Source: an uncultured Pelagibacteraceae bacterium (GTDB taxonomy: Bacteria > Pseudomonadota > Alphaproteobacteria > Pelagibacterales > Pelagibacteraceae). Taken from it: 45,494 bases of DNA. The notes beneath the pieces were generated by a model. The model did not search any database, was not told the origin of the DNA, and saw only the letters and a list, made by a program, of their open reading frames with translations. The stretch covers positions 1-45,494 of the forward strand of contig CACPLE010000005.1 of the NCBI GenBank assembly GCA_902634695.1, written 5' to 3'. This document shows positions 35,465 to 42,978 of the stretch, piece after piece. Within the stretch, counting starts at the first letter, position 1, and each line of letters starts with the position of its first letter. A program made the position numbers and the translations under genes.

Positions 35465-36235
35465 ATGATAGATTCGCATTGTCATTTAGATCATGAGCCT
35501 CTTTTAAGCAATATATCGGATGTAGTAAAAAGATCTAAAGATATAGGAATCAAAAAGCTTCTAACTATATGCACGACCTTGGAAAGTTTTGATAAAATAC
35601 TTAAAATTGTTTCACAAGATAATATAATTTATGGAACTTTTGGTATTCATCCTCATGAAGTAAACAAATATGATATATCAAAAGATTTAATAATAAAAAA
35701 TATTAACCAAAATAAAAAAATAATAGGCGTAGGCGAAAGTGGATTAGATTTTTATTATAATCACAGTGAAAAAAAAAAACAAATAGATAGTTTTAAAAAA
35801 CATATTGAAGCTTCAATTGAATCAAATGTTCCTATAATTGTTCATTCAAGAAATGCTGAAGAACAAACTTTTGATGTATTGAATTTATACAAAAATCACA
35901 ATCCTAAAATTTTAATGCATTGTTTCACTGGTTCATATTCTTTTTATATAGAACTAGAAAAATTAAATGCTTTTTTTTCTGCTAGTGGCATAATAACATT
36001 TAATAACAGTATTGATTTACAAAGTACTTTTTCTAAAATTCCATTAAATAAAATTTTAATAGAAACAGACAGTCCTTTTCTTGCACCAATTCCTATGAGA
36101 GGTAAAAAAAATGAGCCTAGTTTTATAAAATATACTTTAAAAAAATTAGCTGAATTGAAAAATATAAATTCCAAAGAAATGGAAAAAATTACCACTGATA
36201 ATTTTAATAACTTATTTTTTTCTAATGAGAACTAA
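35465..36235 (+). CDS. tatD: TatD-family metal-dependent deoxyribonuclease
   Basis: 256 residues of the TIM-barrel hydrolase fold. Metal ligands are all visible: DSHCHLDH (His5 and His7), GESGLDFY (Glu), IVHSRNAEE (His), LMHCFTGS (His) and IETDSPFLAP (Asp). Probably a 3'-5' DNA exonuclease or D-aminoacyl-tRNA-type hydrolase relative. Despite the name it is not part of the Tat translocase. Overlaps the next gene by 11 bp. Confidence 0.94.
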   Translation: MIDSHCHLDHEPLLSNISDVVKRSKDIGIKKLLTICTTLESFDKILKIVSQDNIIYGTFGIHPHEVNKYDISKDLIIKNINQNKKIIGVGESGLDFYYNHSEKKKQIDSFKKHIEASIESNVPIIVHSRNAEEQTFDVLNLYKNHNPKILMHCFTGSYSFYIELEKLNAFFSASGIITFNNSIDLQSTFSKIPLNKILIETDSPFLAPIPMRGKKNEPSFIKYTLKKLAELKNINSKEMEKITTDNFNNLFFSNEN

Positions 36236-36998
36236 ACTTATAATACTTGGATGTGGCTCTTCATTTGGTGTTCCAAGAGCAGATGGTAATTGGGGAAAAT
36301 GCAATCCCAAAGTTAAAAAAAACTACAGAACACGATGTTCAGCATTTATACAATCTGAAATATCGAATATTCTTATTGATACTTCTCCAGATCTTAGACT
36401 TCAATTAATTAGAAATAAAATTAAAAATATAGATAATGTTATTTATACCCACATGCATGCTGATCAGCTTCATGGAATAAACGACCTCAGAGTGTTTTCG
36501 CTTAAAAAAAACAAAAAAATTCCAATTTATGCTGATAATTATACTATGAATTATTTAAAAAAAAACTTTTCATATTGCTTCAAAGATTCATCAAGTTACA
36601 AGGCAATTTTAAAAATTAAAAAATTAAAAAAGAATTTTTTATTTAAGAAAAATAGAAAATTTTTAAACATAAGATCTGTTAAGGTAAAACATGGTACGAT
36701 ATATTCACAATCGTTTATAATAAATAAATCATGTGCATATGTTAGTGATGCAAATAAAATTTTTAAATCTGATTATAAATTTTTTAAAAAACTAAAATAT
36801 CTAATTATTGATTGTTTAAGGATTAAACCGCATCCATCACATTTCAATCTCGATGATGTAATTGAATTAAATAAAATTTTAAAACCTCAAAAAGCTATTC
36901 TTACTAATTTACATTCAGATTTAGATTATAATTTATTGTTGAAGAAATTGCCAAAAAATATAGTTCCTGCTTATGATGGTATGTCATTCAACATTTAA
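36225..36998 (+). CDS. MBL-fold metallo-hydrolase (PhnP-like)
   Basis: 257 residues. LGCGSSFGVPRADGNWGKCNP is the N-terminal block of the PhnP-like MBL family that follows metG-tatD in alphaproteobacteria. The metal site reads THMHADQLHG (75-84): His76, His78 and Asp80 are present, but the final His of HxHxDH is Gln81. VSDANKIF and KPHPSHFNLDDV supply later ligands. Likely a phosphodiesterase, substrate unknown. The 3' end overlaps the convergent peroxidase gene by 15 bp. Confidence 0.88.
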   Translation: MRTKLIILGCGSSFGVPRADGNWGKCNPKVKKNYRTRCSAFIQSEISNILIDTSPDLRLQLIRNKIKNIDNVIYTHMHADQLHGINDLRVFSLKKNKKIPIYADNYTMNYLKKNFSYCFKDSSSYKAILKIKKLKKNFLFKKNRKFLNIRSVKVKHGTIYSQSFIINKSCAYVSDANKIFKSDYKFFKKLKYLIIDCLRIKPHPSHFNLDDVIELNKILKPQKAILTNLHSDLDYNLLLKKLPKNIVPAYDGMSFNI

Positions 36999-37541
36999 AA
37001 TTTTGTCGATTTGATTGATAATTTTTTTAGAAGTTGGTTTTGTTAACGAAGAAAAAGTATCTTGAACTTTTCCTTCTCTGTTAATTAGTATTTTGTGAAA
37101 GTTCCATTTAGGAATTGCTGAATTGCCAAAGTTTTTCTTGGCCCAAATATAAATAGGATGAGCATTTTCTCCTTTAACATCAACTTTATCAGTCATCGGG
37201 AAGCTTATATTAAAATTCACCTCACAAAATTTTTTTATTTCATCATTTGTGCCGGGCTCTTGTTTGCCGAATTGGTTTGACGGAACACCTAATACAATTA
37301 AACCTTTGTCTTTATATTCGTTCCATAAACTTTGCAAATCAGCATATTGTTTTGTAAAACCACAATTACTTGCAACATTTACTAATAAGACTGCTTTATC
37401 TTCATATTGTGATAAATTTATAATTTCACCATTTAAACTTTTGATATTAAATTCAAAAAATTTCTTTTCATATTTTGCAAATGAATTATTCATTAAAACT
37501 ATTAATATTATACTTATATAAATAAAAAAAAATTTTTTCAT
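36984..37541 (-). CDS. Glutathione peroxidase-family protein, secreted
   Basis: 185 residues. A signal peptide (1-22, cleavage near NSFA) places it in the periplasm. The thioredoxin-fold peroxidase motifs are NVASNCGFT with peroxidatic Cys60, PSNQFGKQEPG with Gln90 and KWNFHK with Trp146. Cys106 (KKFCEVNF) is positioned as a resolving Cys, suggesting thioredoxin-type reduction instead of glutathione. Reduces organic peroxides. Last gene of a leftward operon after nhaA, 8 bp away. Confidence 0.92.
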   Translation of the reverse strand: MKKFFFIYISIILIVLMNNSFAKYEKKFFEFNIKSLNGEIINLSQYEDKAVLLVNVASNCGFTKQYADLQSLWNEYKDKGLIVLGVPSNQFGKQEPGTNDEIKKFCEVNFNISFPMTDKVDVKGENAHPIYIWAKKNFGNSAIPKWNFHKILINREGKVQDTFSSLTKPTSKKIINQIDKILNVE

Positions 37542-37549
37542 TTAAAAAA

Positions 37550-38722
37550 TTATTTTTTATTAGTTGTCAAAAGTAAGAAGTAACCAAATAACGTAGATAA
37601 TAAAGAACCTGAAAGCACACCAACCTTAACTCCATCCATATATTCTAAATTTTCAGCAAATGCTAGATTTCCAACAAACAAACTCATAGTGAAACCGATT
37701 CCTGTTAATATAGAGACGCCATAAAAACTAACCCAATTAGAATTGTTAGGCATTTGTGCTAATTTTAATTTAATTGATATATATGAAAATAAAACTACAC
37801 CAATTTGTTTTCCAAAAAAAAGTCCTAATAGTATTCCTAGTGGTACAGGATTTAAAAGTGAATTTATTGTCATGCCATCAAACGAAACACCCGCATTTGC
37901 TAAAGCAAATAATGGCATTATACCAAATGCAACATAAGGACTTATTGTATGCTCAATTTTACTTAACAAAGAAAAATCTTTCTCTTTTTTTCTATGAGGT
38001 ATTGTGCAAGCAAGTAGAACACCGGCTATTGTAGCATGAACTCCAGATTCATGAGTAAAATACCACAAAAATAAACCTAGTATTAAATAAGGTAAAAATT
38101 TTTTTACATTAAATTTATTTAAGAAAATAATTAATAAAAAAGTAATTAATAATAATACAATATATTTAATGCTTAAATCTCCTGAATAAAAAAAAGCGAT
38201 AATCACTATAGCCCCTAAATCGTCAATTATAGCAAGTGCAGTTAAAAAAACTTTTAATGAAATTGGAACTCTTGAGCCTAACAGTGAAAGAACGCCTAAT
38301 GAAAAAGCTATATCTGTTGCAGAAGGAATTGCCCAACCATTTAGAGTTATTGTATTTTGATAGTTAAAATATATATAAACTAATGCAGGAACTAGCATAC
38401 CACCAATGGCACCAATAATTGGTAATAAAGCTTGTTTTATATTAGATAATTCACCTTGTAAAAACTCTCTTTTAATTTCTAGGGTTACAAAAAAAAAGAA
38501 AATTGCCATCAAAGCATCATTAATCCAATGCAATAATGATAGTTTAATGCCAAAATTGTTAACACCGATAAAAAAATATTTTTCTAGAGTTGCAAAATAA
38601 ATTAATGAATAAGAACTATTGCTTATTATTAAAGCTATAATTGCGCTTATTAATAACAAAAGACCACTTGCAGCCTCTAATTTAAAAAACCATTTAAATG
38701 GGGAGGTGATATAAGTAATCAT
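37550..38722 (-). CDS. nhaA: Na+/H+ antiporter NhaA
   Basis: 390 residues with about twelve membrane helices. The ion-binding aspartates are in LAIIDDLGAIVIIAFFYSGDLS, and ATDIAFSLGVLSLLGSRVP precedes them, both NhaA signatures. TGIGFTMSLFVGNLAF lies near the C-terminus. Exchanges protons for sodium in the inner membrane, relevant in seawater. Its start codon directly abuts the stop codon of the upstream zinc-ribbon protein gene. Confidence 0.95.
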   Translation of the reverse strand: MITYITSPFKWFFKLEAASGLLLLISAIIALIISNSSYSLIYFATLEKYFFIGVNNFGIKLSLLHWINDALMAIFFFFVTLEIKREFLQGELSNIKQALLPIIGAIGGMLVPALVYIYFNYQNTITLNGWAIPSATDIAFSLGVLSLLGSRVPISLKVFLTALAIIDDLGAIVIIAFFYSGDLSIKYIVLLLITFLLIIFLNKFNVKKFLPYLILGLFLWYFTHESGVHATIAGVLLACTIPHRKKEKDFSLLSKIEHTISPYVAFGIMPLFALANAGVSFDGMTINSLLNPVPLGILLGLFFGKQIGVVLFSYISIKLKLAQMPNNSNWVSFYGVSILTGIGFTMSLFVGNLAFAENLEYMDGVKVGVLSGSLLSTLFGYFLLLTTNKK

Positions 38723-39163
38723 TTATTTAATTAAATCTTTAAGAAATAAAAAAATATCTTTTAAGGATTCATATAAGCTTGAAAGATAAAAATCAATATT
38801 TGGGATATAAGACGAAAAGAAAAATTTAAAAGTATCCAATAATATAATTAGTGCAGTCAGCGAAATTATAATAACTATTGAATAGCTTAAAAAACCTACC
38901 TTTTTTCCACTTTTTGTTTCTAATTTTTTTTCTTTTAAAATTTTATCCTTTGGGGTATCGGCTAAATCTTCTTTGTTAGGAGTTTCTTTTAGGTCAGTAT
39001 TTATTTTATCTTGCTTAATCTCATTTAATTTAGAAATAGTTTTTTTTGGTATATAATGCCATTTATGTGAACATGAACCACATTGCAGCATTCTCCCTTT
39101 TACCGGTATTAGATTGTCAGATATTTCAAATTTTTTATAGCATTTTTCGCATGAAATAATCAT
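38723..39163 (-). CDS. MJ0042-type zinc-ribbon membrane protein
   Basis: 146 residues. An N-terminal zinc ribbon CEKC...CGSC (Cys5, Cys8, Cys28, Cys31) with the MJ0042 pattern MLQCGSCSHKW is followed by a charged linker and a single membrane helix (about 91-113). Such proteins are common in alphaproteobacteria and of unclear function, possibly regulatory. First gene of the leftward unit with nhaA and the peroxidase. The 94 bp upstream, shared with tRNA-Pro, show no clear promoter. Confidence 0.85.
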   Translation of the reverse strand: MIISCEKCYKKFEISDNLIPVKGRMLQCGSCSHKWHYIPKKTISKLNEIKQDKINTDLKETPNKEDLADTPKDKILKEKKLETKSGKKVGFLSYSIVIIISLTALIILLDTFKFFFSSYIPNIDFYLSSLYESLKDIFLFLKDLIK

Positions 39164-39257
39164 ATTTTCTTATACACCAAAATAATTAAAAAATTTAGAT
39201 TTTTATCAAGGTTTATCCTTTTAAAATATCTATATCTACTGTAATAGTTACCATAAT

Positions 39258-39334
<77 letters not shown>

Positions 39335-39338
39335 TTTT

Positions 39339-39620
39339 ATGAAAAAAGCTAAAATTTATAAACCTTCAAAAACGGCAATGCAATCTGGTCTTGCAAAATC
39401 AGATTTTTGGATAGTTGAATACATCACTGATGACCCTGGTGTAAATCCATTAATGGGGTGGGAAAGTTCTACTGACACATTCTCTGAACTTGTACTTAAA
39501 TTTTCTTCTAAAGAAAATGCGATAGATTATGCTAAAAAAAATAAAATAGATTTTGAGGTTATAGAAGAAAAAAAAAGAAAAACTGTTAAAAAATCATATT
39601 CAGATAATTTTACTAATTAA
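39339..39620 (+). CDS. NDUFS4-like NADH dehydrogenase accessory subunit
   Basis: 93 residues. The N-terminal [14 protein letters not shown], then WIVEY and [12 protein letters not shown], are hallmarks of the alphaproteobacterial ETC complex I subunit family related to mitochondrial NDUFS4 (18 kDa subunit). Supports assembly or stability of respiratory complex I at the inner membrane. I chose [10 protein letters not shown] (39339) because an earlier in-frame Met lies inside the tRNA-Pro. Only four bases separate it from the tRNA. Followed immediately by the SbmA-like gene. Confidence 0.9.
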   Translation: MKKAKIYKPSKTAMQSGLAKSDFWIVEYITDDPGVNPLMGWESSTDTFSELVLKFSSKENAIDYAKKNKIDFEVIEEKKRKTVKKSYSDNFTN

Positions 39621-40622
39621 ATGTTTAAATTTTTTACTCAAAAGCAATGGTTTCTGTGGAGTATTTTAGGATCTGCATTAATATTAGTTTCAACTTGGTA
39701 TCAAGTTCAATTAGATGTAAAAATCAATGAATGGTTTGGCGATTTCTATGATACATTGCAAAAAGCATTAACTACTCCTAATTCTGTATCAGAAAATGAA
39801 TTTATAGGATATCTTTTTACCTTTGCAAAAATTGCTGCTCTTTGGATTTTGATTGCTGTATTTACTGGTTTTTTTACAAGTCATTGGGTTTTTAGATGGA
39901 GAACTTCAATGGCAAATTATTATCACGAACAATGGTTAAAAGCTAGATTAACTGAAGGCGCTTCACAAAGAGTACAAGAAGATACTTTGAAATTTGCAAG
40001 AATAATGGAAGGTCTTGGAACGGGTTTGCTTGACAGCTTAATGACCCTTGCAGCATTTACCCCTATACTATGGGAACTTTCCAAAAAGATTGATACTTTA
40101 CCTTGGATAGGTGAAGTTAATCATGCATTAGTGTGGGTAGCTATTATTTCTGCTTTAGGAGGAACTATAATGCTTGCTGCTGTAGGTATTAAATTACCTG
40201 GCATAGAATACGATATACAAAAAGAGGAAGCTGGTTATAGAAAAGAACTAGTGCATGGAGAAGACGATCCGATTAGAGCCGCACCACCAAAAATAGGACA
40301 ATTATACAATAGGGTTAGAGGAATACATTATAAATCTTATTTTCACTATTTATACTTTAATACTGTTAAATGGAGTTACTTTCAAGGAATGGTTATTGTA
40401 CCTTATTTAGCTTTAGCACCAACTATAGTTAAAGGAGCTATAACACTTGGTTTTGTTCAACAAATAACAAGAGCTTTTGGAAGAGTAGAGGGTTCACTAC
40501 AATATTTAGTTAAAAGTTGGTCTACTATAGTAGAACTTATATCTGTTTGGAAAAGATTAAGAGAATTTGAGTCAAAATTAAATGAAAATAAGAGAGACGT
40601 AGTTTCAGATAAAATTATATAA
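39621..40622 (+). CDS. SbmA/BacA-like peptide transporter
   Basis: 333 residues with about six membrane helices. WYQVQLDVKINEWFGDFYDTLQ (about 26-47) and HWVFRWRTSMANYYHEQWL are typical of the SbmA/BacA family, proton-driven importers of peptides and peptide-like compounds related to the ABC exporter membrane domain. QQITRAFGRVEGSLQYLV near residue 290 is another family block. No ATPase domain is present, as expected. Somewhat shorter than E. coli SbmA (about 400). Starts at the base after the NDUFS4-like stop codon. Confidence 0.87.
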   Translation: MFKFFTQKQWFLWSILGSALILVSTWYQVQLDVKINEWFGDFYDTLQKALTTPNSVSENEFIGYLFTFAKIAALWILIAVFTGFFTSHWVFRWRTSMANYYHEQWLKARLTEGASQRVQEDTLKFARIMEGLGTGLLDSLMTLAAFTPILWELSKKIDTLPWIGEVNHALVWVAIISALGGTIMLAAVGIKLPGIEYDIQKEEAGYRKELVHGEDDPIRAAPPKIGQLYNRVRGIHYKSYFHYLYFNTVKWSYFQGMVIVPYLALAPTIVKGAITLGFVQQITRAFGRVEGSLQYLVKSWSTIVELISVWKRLREFESKLNENKRDVVSDKII

Positions 40623-40624
40623 TA

Positions 40625-41575
40625 ATGGCTATAGATAAAAAGTTTATTGATTTATTTGTAAATGTCACTTCTAAAGCTGCTCTAGCTTCATACTATACAG
40701 TAGGAAAAAAAAATAAAATCGATTCAGATAAGGCAGCTACTGACTCTATGAGGTCTGAGCTAAACAAAATTGAAATGAATGGAAAAATTGTAATAGGTGA
40801 GGGTGAGCTTGATGAAGCTCCAATGTTATATATAGGTGAATTAGTAGGAACTAAAAAAGGACCAGATTTTGATATTGCTGTTGATCCGTTGGAAGGTACT
40901 AATTTCGCAGCGAATAATTTACCTGGAGCATTATCTGTTATTGCGGTATCTGAAAAAAATAAATTATTTAATGCTCCTGAAACTTACATGGACAAAATAG
41001 CTGTTGGTAAAAATATATCCAGTGACGTTATAGATTTAGATTTTTCCACTAAAAAAAATATTGAAAATTTAGCTCAATTTAAAAATAAAGAACCCAATAA
41101 ATTAACAGCATGCATACTTGAAAGACCAAGGCATAAAAAAATTATTGACGAATTAAAGGAATTAAAAGTTAATTTAAAATTGATTAACGATGGTGATGTA
41201 TCAGGAGCTTTACTTGTAAGTGATGATAAATATGGTGTTGATATATTTCTTGGTATTGGAGGTGGTCCAGAAGGTGTATTAGCAGCTTCTGCTCTTGATT
41301 CATTTGGCTGTAAATTCCAAGGACGTTTTTTATTTAAAAATAACAATGATATTTTAAGAGCTAAAAAAATGGGTATTGAAGATTTAAATAAAAAATACGC
41401 ATTAAAAGAAATTGTATCAGGTGACTCTATATTTTGTGCGACAGGGATTACTAGTGGTGATTTAGTTAAAGGAATAAGTCTTAATGAGAATAATTATATT
41501 TCAGAGACTCTAGTTACACATAAGGCCAGCAATCTTAAAAAAATAATAAAAAAAGAAAATATTCTTACACCTTGA
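40625..41575 (+). CDS. glpX: Fructose-1,6-bisphosphatase class II
   Basis: 316 residues of the GlpX family. Metal-site motifs GEGELDEAPML (58-68) and DPLEGTN (87-93) are clear, followed by ILERPRH and the GIGGGPEGVLAA loop near residue 215. Hydrolyses fructose-1,6-bisphosphate for gluconeogenesis. Two bases after the SbmA-like gene. Its last bases may contain part of the tRNA-Glu promoter. Confidence 0.95.
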   Translation: MAIDKKFIDLFVNVTSKAALASYYTVGKKNKIDSDKAATDSMRSELNKIEMNGKIVIGEGELDEAPMLYIGELVGTKKGPDFDIAVDPLEGTNFAANNLPGALSVIAVSEKNKLFNAPETYMDKIAVGKNISSDVIDLDFSTKKNIENLAQFKNKEPNKLTACILERPRHKKIIDELKELKVNLKLINDGDVSGALLVSDDKYGVDIFLGIGGGPEGVLAASALDSFGCKFQGRFLFKNNNDILRAKKMGIEDLNKKYALKEIVSGDSIFCATGITSGDLVKGISLNENNYISETLVTHKASNLKKIIKKENILTP

Positions 41576-41589
41576 TAAATAATAGTTTA

Positions 41590-41595
41590 TACAAT
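41590..41595 (+). promoter_or_regulatory. Candidate -10 box of tRNA-Glu
   Basis: TACAAT lies 15 bp before the mature tRNA-Glu. The nearest -35-like TTGATA (41572-41577) is only 12 bp away, so the -35 is not convincing. It is the only promoter-like element visible before the downstream polysaccharide genes. Confidence 0.28.
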
Positions 41596-41610
41596 AAAAC
41601 ATTTCATTTT

Positions 41611-41685
41611 GGTCCCTTCGTCTATCGGTTAGGACACGTGGTTTTCATCCTCGAAAGAGGGGTTCGATTCCCCTAGGGACCGCCA
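41611..41685 (+). tRNA. tRNA-Glu (anticodon TTC) with a U-U mismatch in the anticodon stem
   Basis: 75 nt with encoded CCA. Acceptor GGTCCCT/AGGGACC, D stem GTCT/GGAC, T arm GGGG-TTCGATT-CCCC are normal. The anticodon stem is CGTGG/CCTCG around loop TTTTCAT (anticodon TTC). Its central pair (positions 29-41) is T opposite T, where a complementary strand would read CCACG. It is the only stem mismatch of this kind among the four tRNAs here. Confidence 0.92.
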
Positions 41686-41687
41686 AT

Positions 41688-41957
41688 ATGCCATATGTAT
41701 ATCTAATTGTATCAAAAAATAAAAAAAAATTAGTATCATATGTTGGATGGACAATTGATCTAGAAAAAAGATTAAAATTACATAATAGTAATAAAGGCGC
41801 TAAATTTACTAAAGGTAAAAAATGGAAATTAATATATCATGAATCTCTTTTAAGCAAAACTAAAGCAATGAAAAGAGAATATAAATTAAAAAAAGATATT
41901 AAATTTAGAAATTTTATGAAAAAAAAATTTTTAAAAGGTAAAAATATTGAAGAATAA
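41688..41957 (+). CDS. GIY-YIG nuclease-domain protein (YhbQ-like)
   Basis: 89 residues. The single-domain GIY-YIG fold is shown by YVYLI (3-7), YVGWT (18-22), LEKRLKLHN with Arg28, GAKFTKG and the Glu in AMKREYKLKK (Glu64). Stand-alone members are thought to act on DNA, but roles are poorly known. The start codon lies two bases after the tRNA-Glu CCA. The 3' end overlaps the next gene by 11 bp. Confidence 0.88.
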   Translation: MPYVYLIVSKNKKKLVSYVGWTIDLEKRLKLHNSNKGAKFTKGKKWKLIYHESLLSKTKAMKREYKLKKDIKFRNFMKKKFLKGKNIEE

Positions 41958-42978
41958 AAATATAATATTTTTTTCTGTAGATAGACTTGGTGATTATATC
42001 ATAAGGTCAAATGTTATCAAAAAAATATCAGATAATTTTGATCATAAAGAAATTGTATGCTCTGAAAAGAATTTTAAATTAGTTAACTCACAAAGTTTTT
42101 TTAATAATGTATATTTTTTTAATTCAAATAAAAAATTTTTAGAAAAGCTTAAATTTTTAAAAAAATTTTTTTTAAAAAAATACGACAGCATTATTGTTTT
42201 TGATGGAAAAAATATTTCTAATATTTTACTATTTATAATAAAAGCAAATTTTAAGTTTACGTTTATTTACAAAAATAAAGGCGTTTTAAATTATATTTAT
42301 AGAAGTTTTTTGATATTTATTTTAGATATATTTAAAATTAATTATGAAATTTTACACTCCAGGCATTTAATCGAGAATGGTAATATAGATAATTATCCTA
42401 GAAAATATAAAAAATTAAATATTTTTTTTAACAATATTGATTCACATACGTATTACCTAGAAAATACTAATATCAATATTTATGATAATTTTTCAAATAA
42501 ATTTATAATTATCCATCTTGATGAAAAACTTAAGGATATTAAAAATATTAATAATAATTTTGAATCAAGTATTCGAAATTTTCAAAAAAGCATAGGGAAA
42601 AAAGTTTTTTTAACTTCTTTTAATAATAATTTTGATTATTATATAAATTTAAATTTCATTAAAATTGATTTTAAAAACTTGGAAAATAAAATAATGAATG
42701 ATTCTAAAATTTTAATCATTGAAAACATGCCATTAAATTATTTTCAAAATTTAATTAAAAATTCTTATTTAAATATAAGTTGTCACTCTGGTTTTTTTGT
42801 TCACACTTCATTATCATTAAACAAAAAAACTATCGATGTAATCAATAAATCTGATGAAATTTGGTTAGATACATGGATTGATGATAATAAAAACTATAGA
42901 AAAGTTTACAAATCAAATATGAAGGAAAGAATAGAAATTAATAATATTTTAGATTCGATTAATGATGAAATTAAATAA
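41947..42978 (+). CDS. GT9 (heptosyltransferase)-like glycosyltransferase
   Basis: 343 residues starting at TTG (Met-Lys-Asn-Lys), supported by AAAAGG eight bases upstream and by the family start IIFFSVDRLGDYIIRSNVI, which resembles the RLGD motif of ADP-heptose:LPS heptosyltransferases. The C-terminal half has NISCHSGFFVHTSLSLNKKTIDV, like the nucleotide-sugar site of GT9. The middle is too diverged to assign a sugar. Strongly Asn/Lys/Ile-rich, more than the core genes. Overlaps the next gene by 17 bp. Confidence 0.7.
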   Translation: MKNKNIIFFSVDRLGDYIIRSNVIKKISDNFDHKEIVCSEKNFKLVNSQSFFNNVYFFNSNKKFLEKLKFLKKFFLKKYDSIIVFDGKNISNILLFIIKANFKFTFIYKNKGVLNYIYRSFLIFILDIFKINYEILHSRHLIENGNIDNYPRKYKKLNIFFNNIDSHTYYLENTNINIYDNFSNKFIIIHLDEKLKDIKNINNNFESSIRNFQKSIGKKVFLTSFNNNFDYYINLNFIKIDFKNLENKIMNDSKILIIENMPLNYFQNLIKNSYLNISCHSGFFVHTSLSLNKKTIDVINKSDEIWLDTWIDDNKNYRKVYKSNMKERIEINNILDSINDEIK

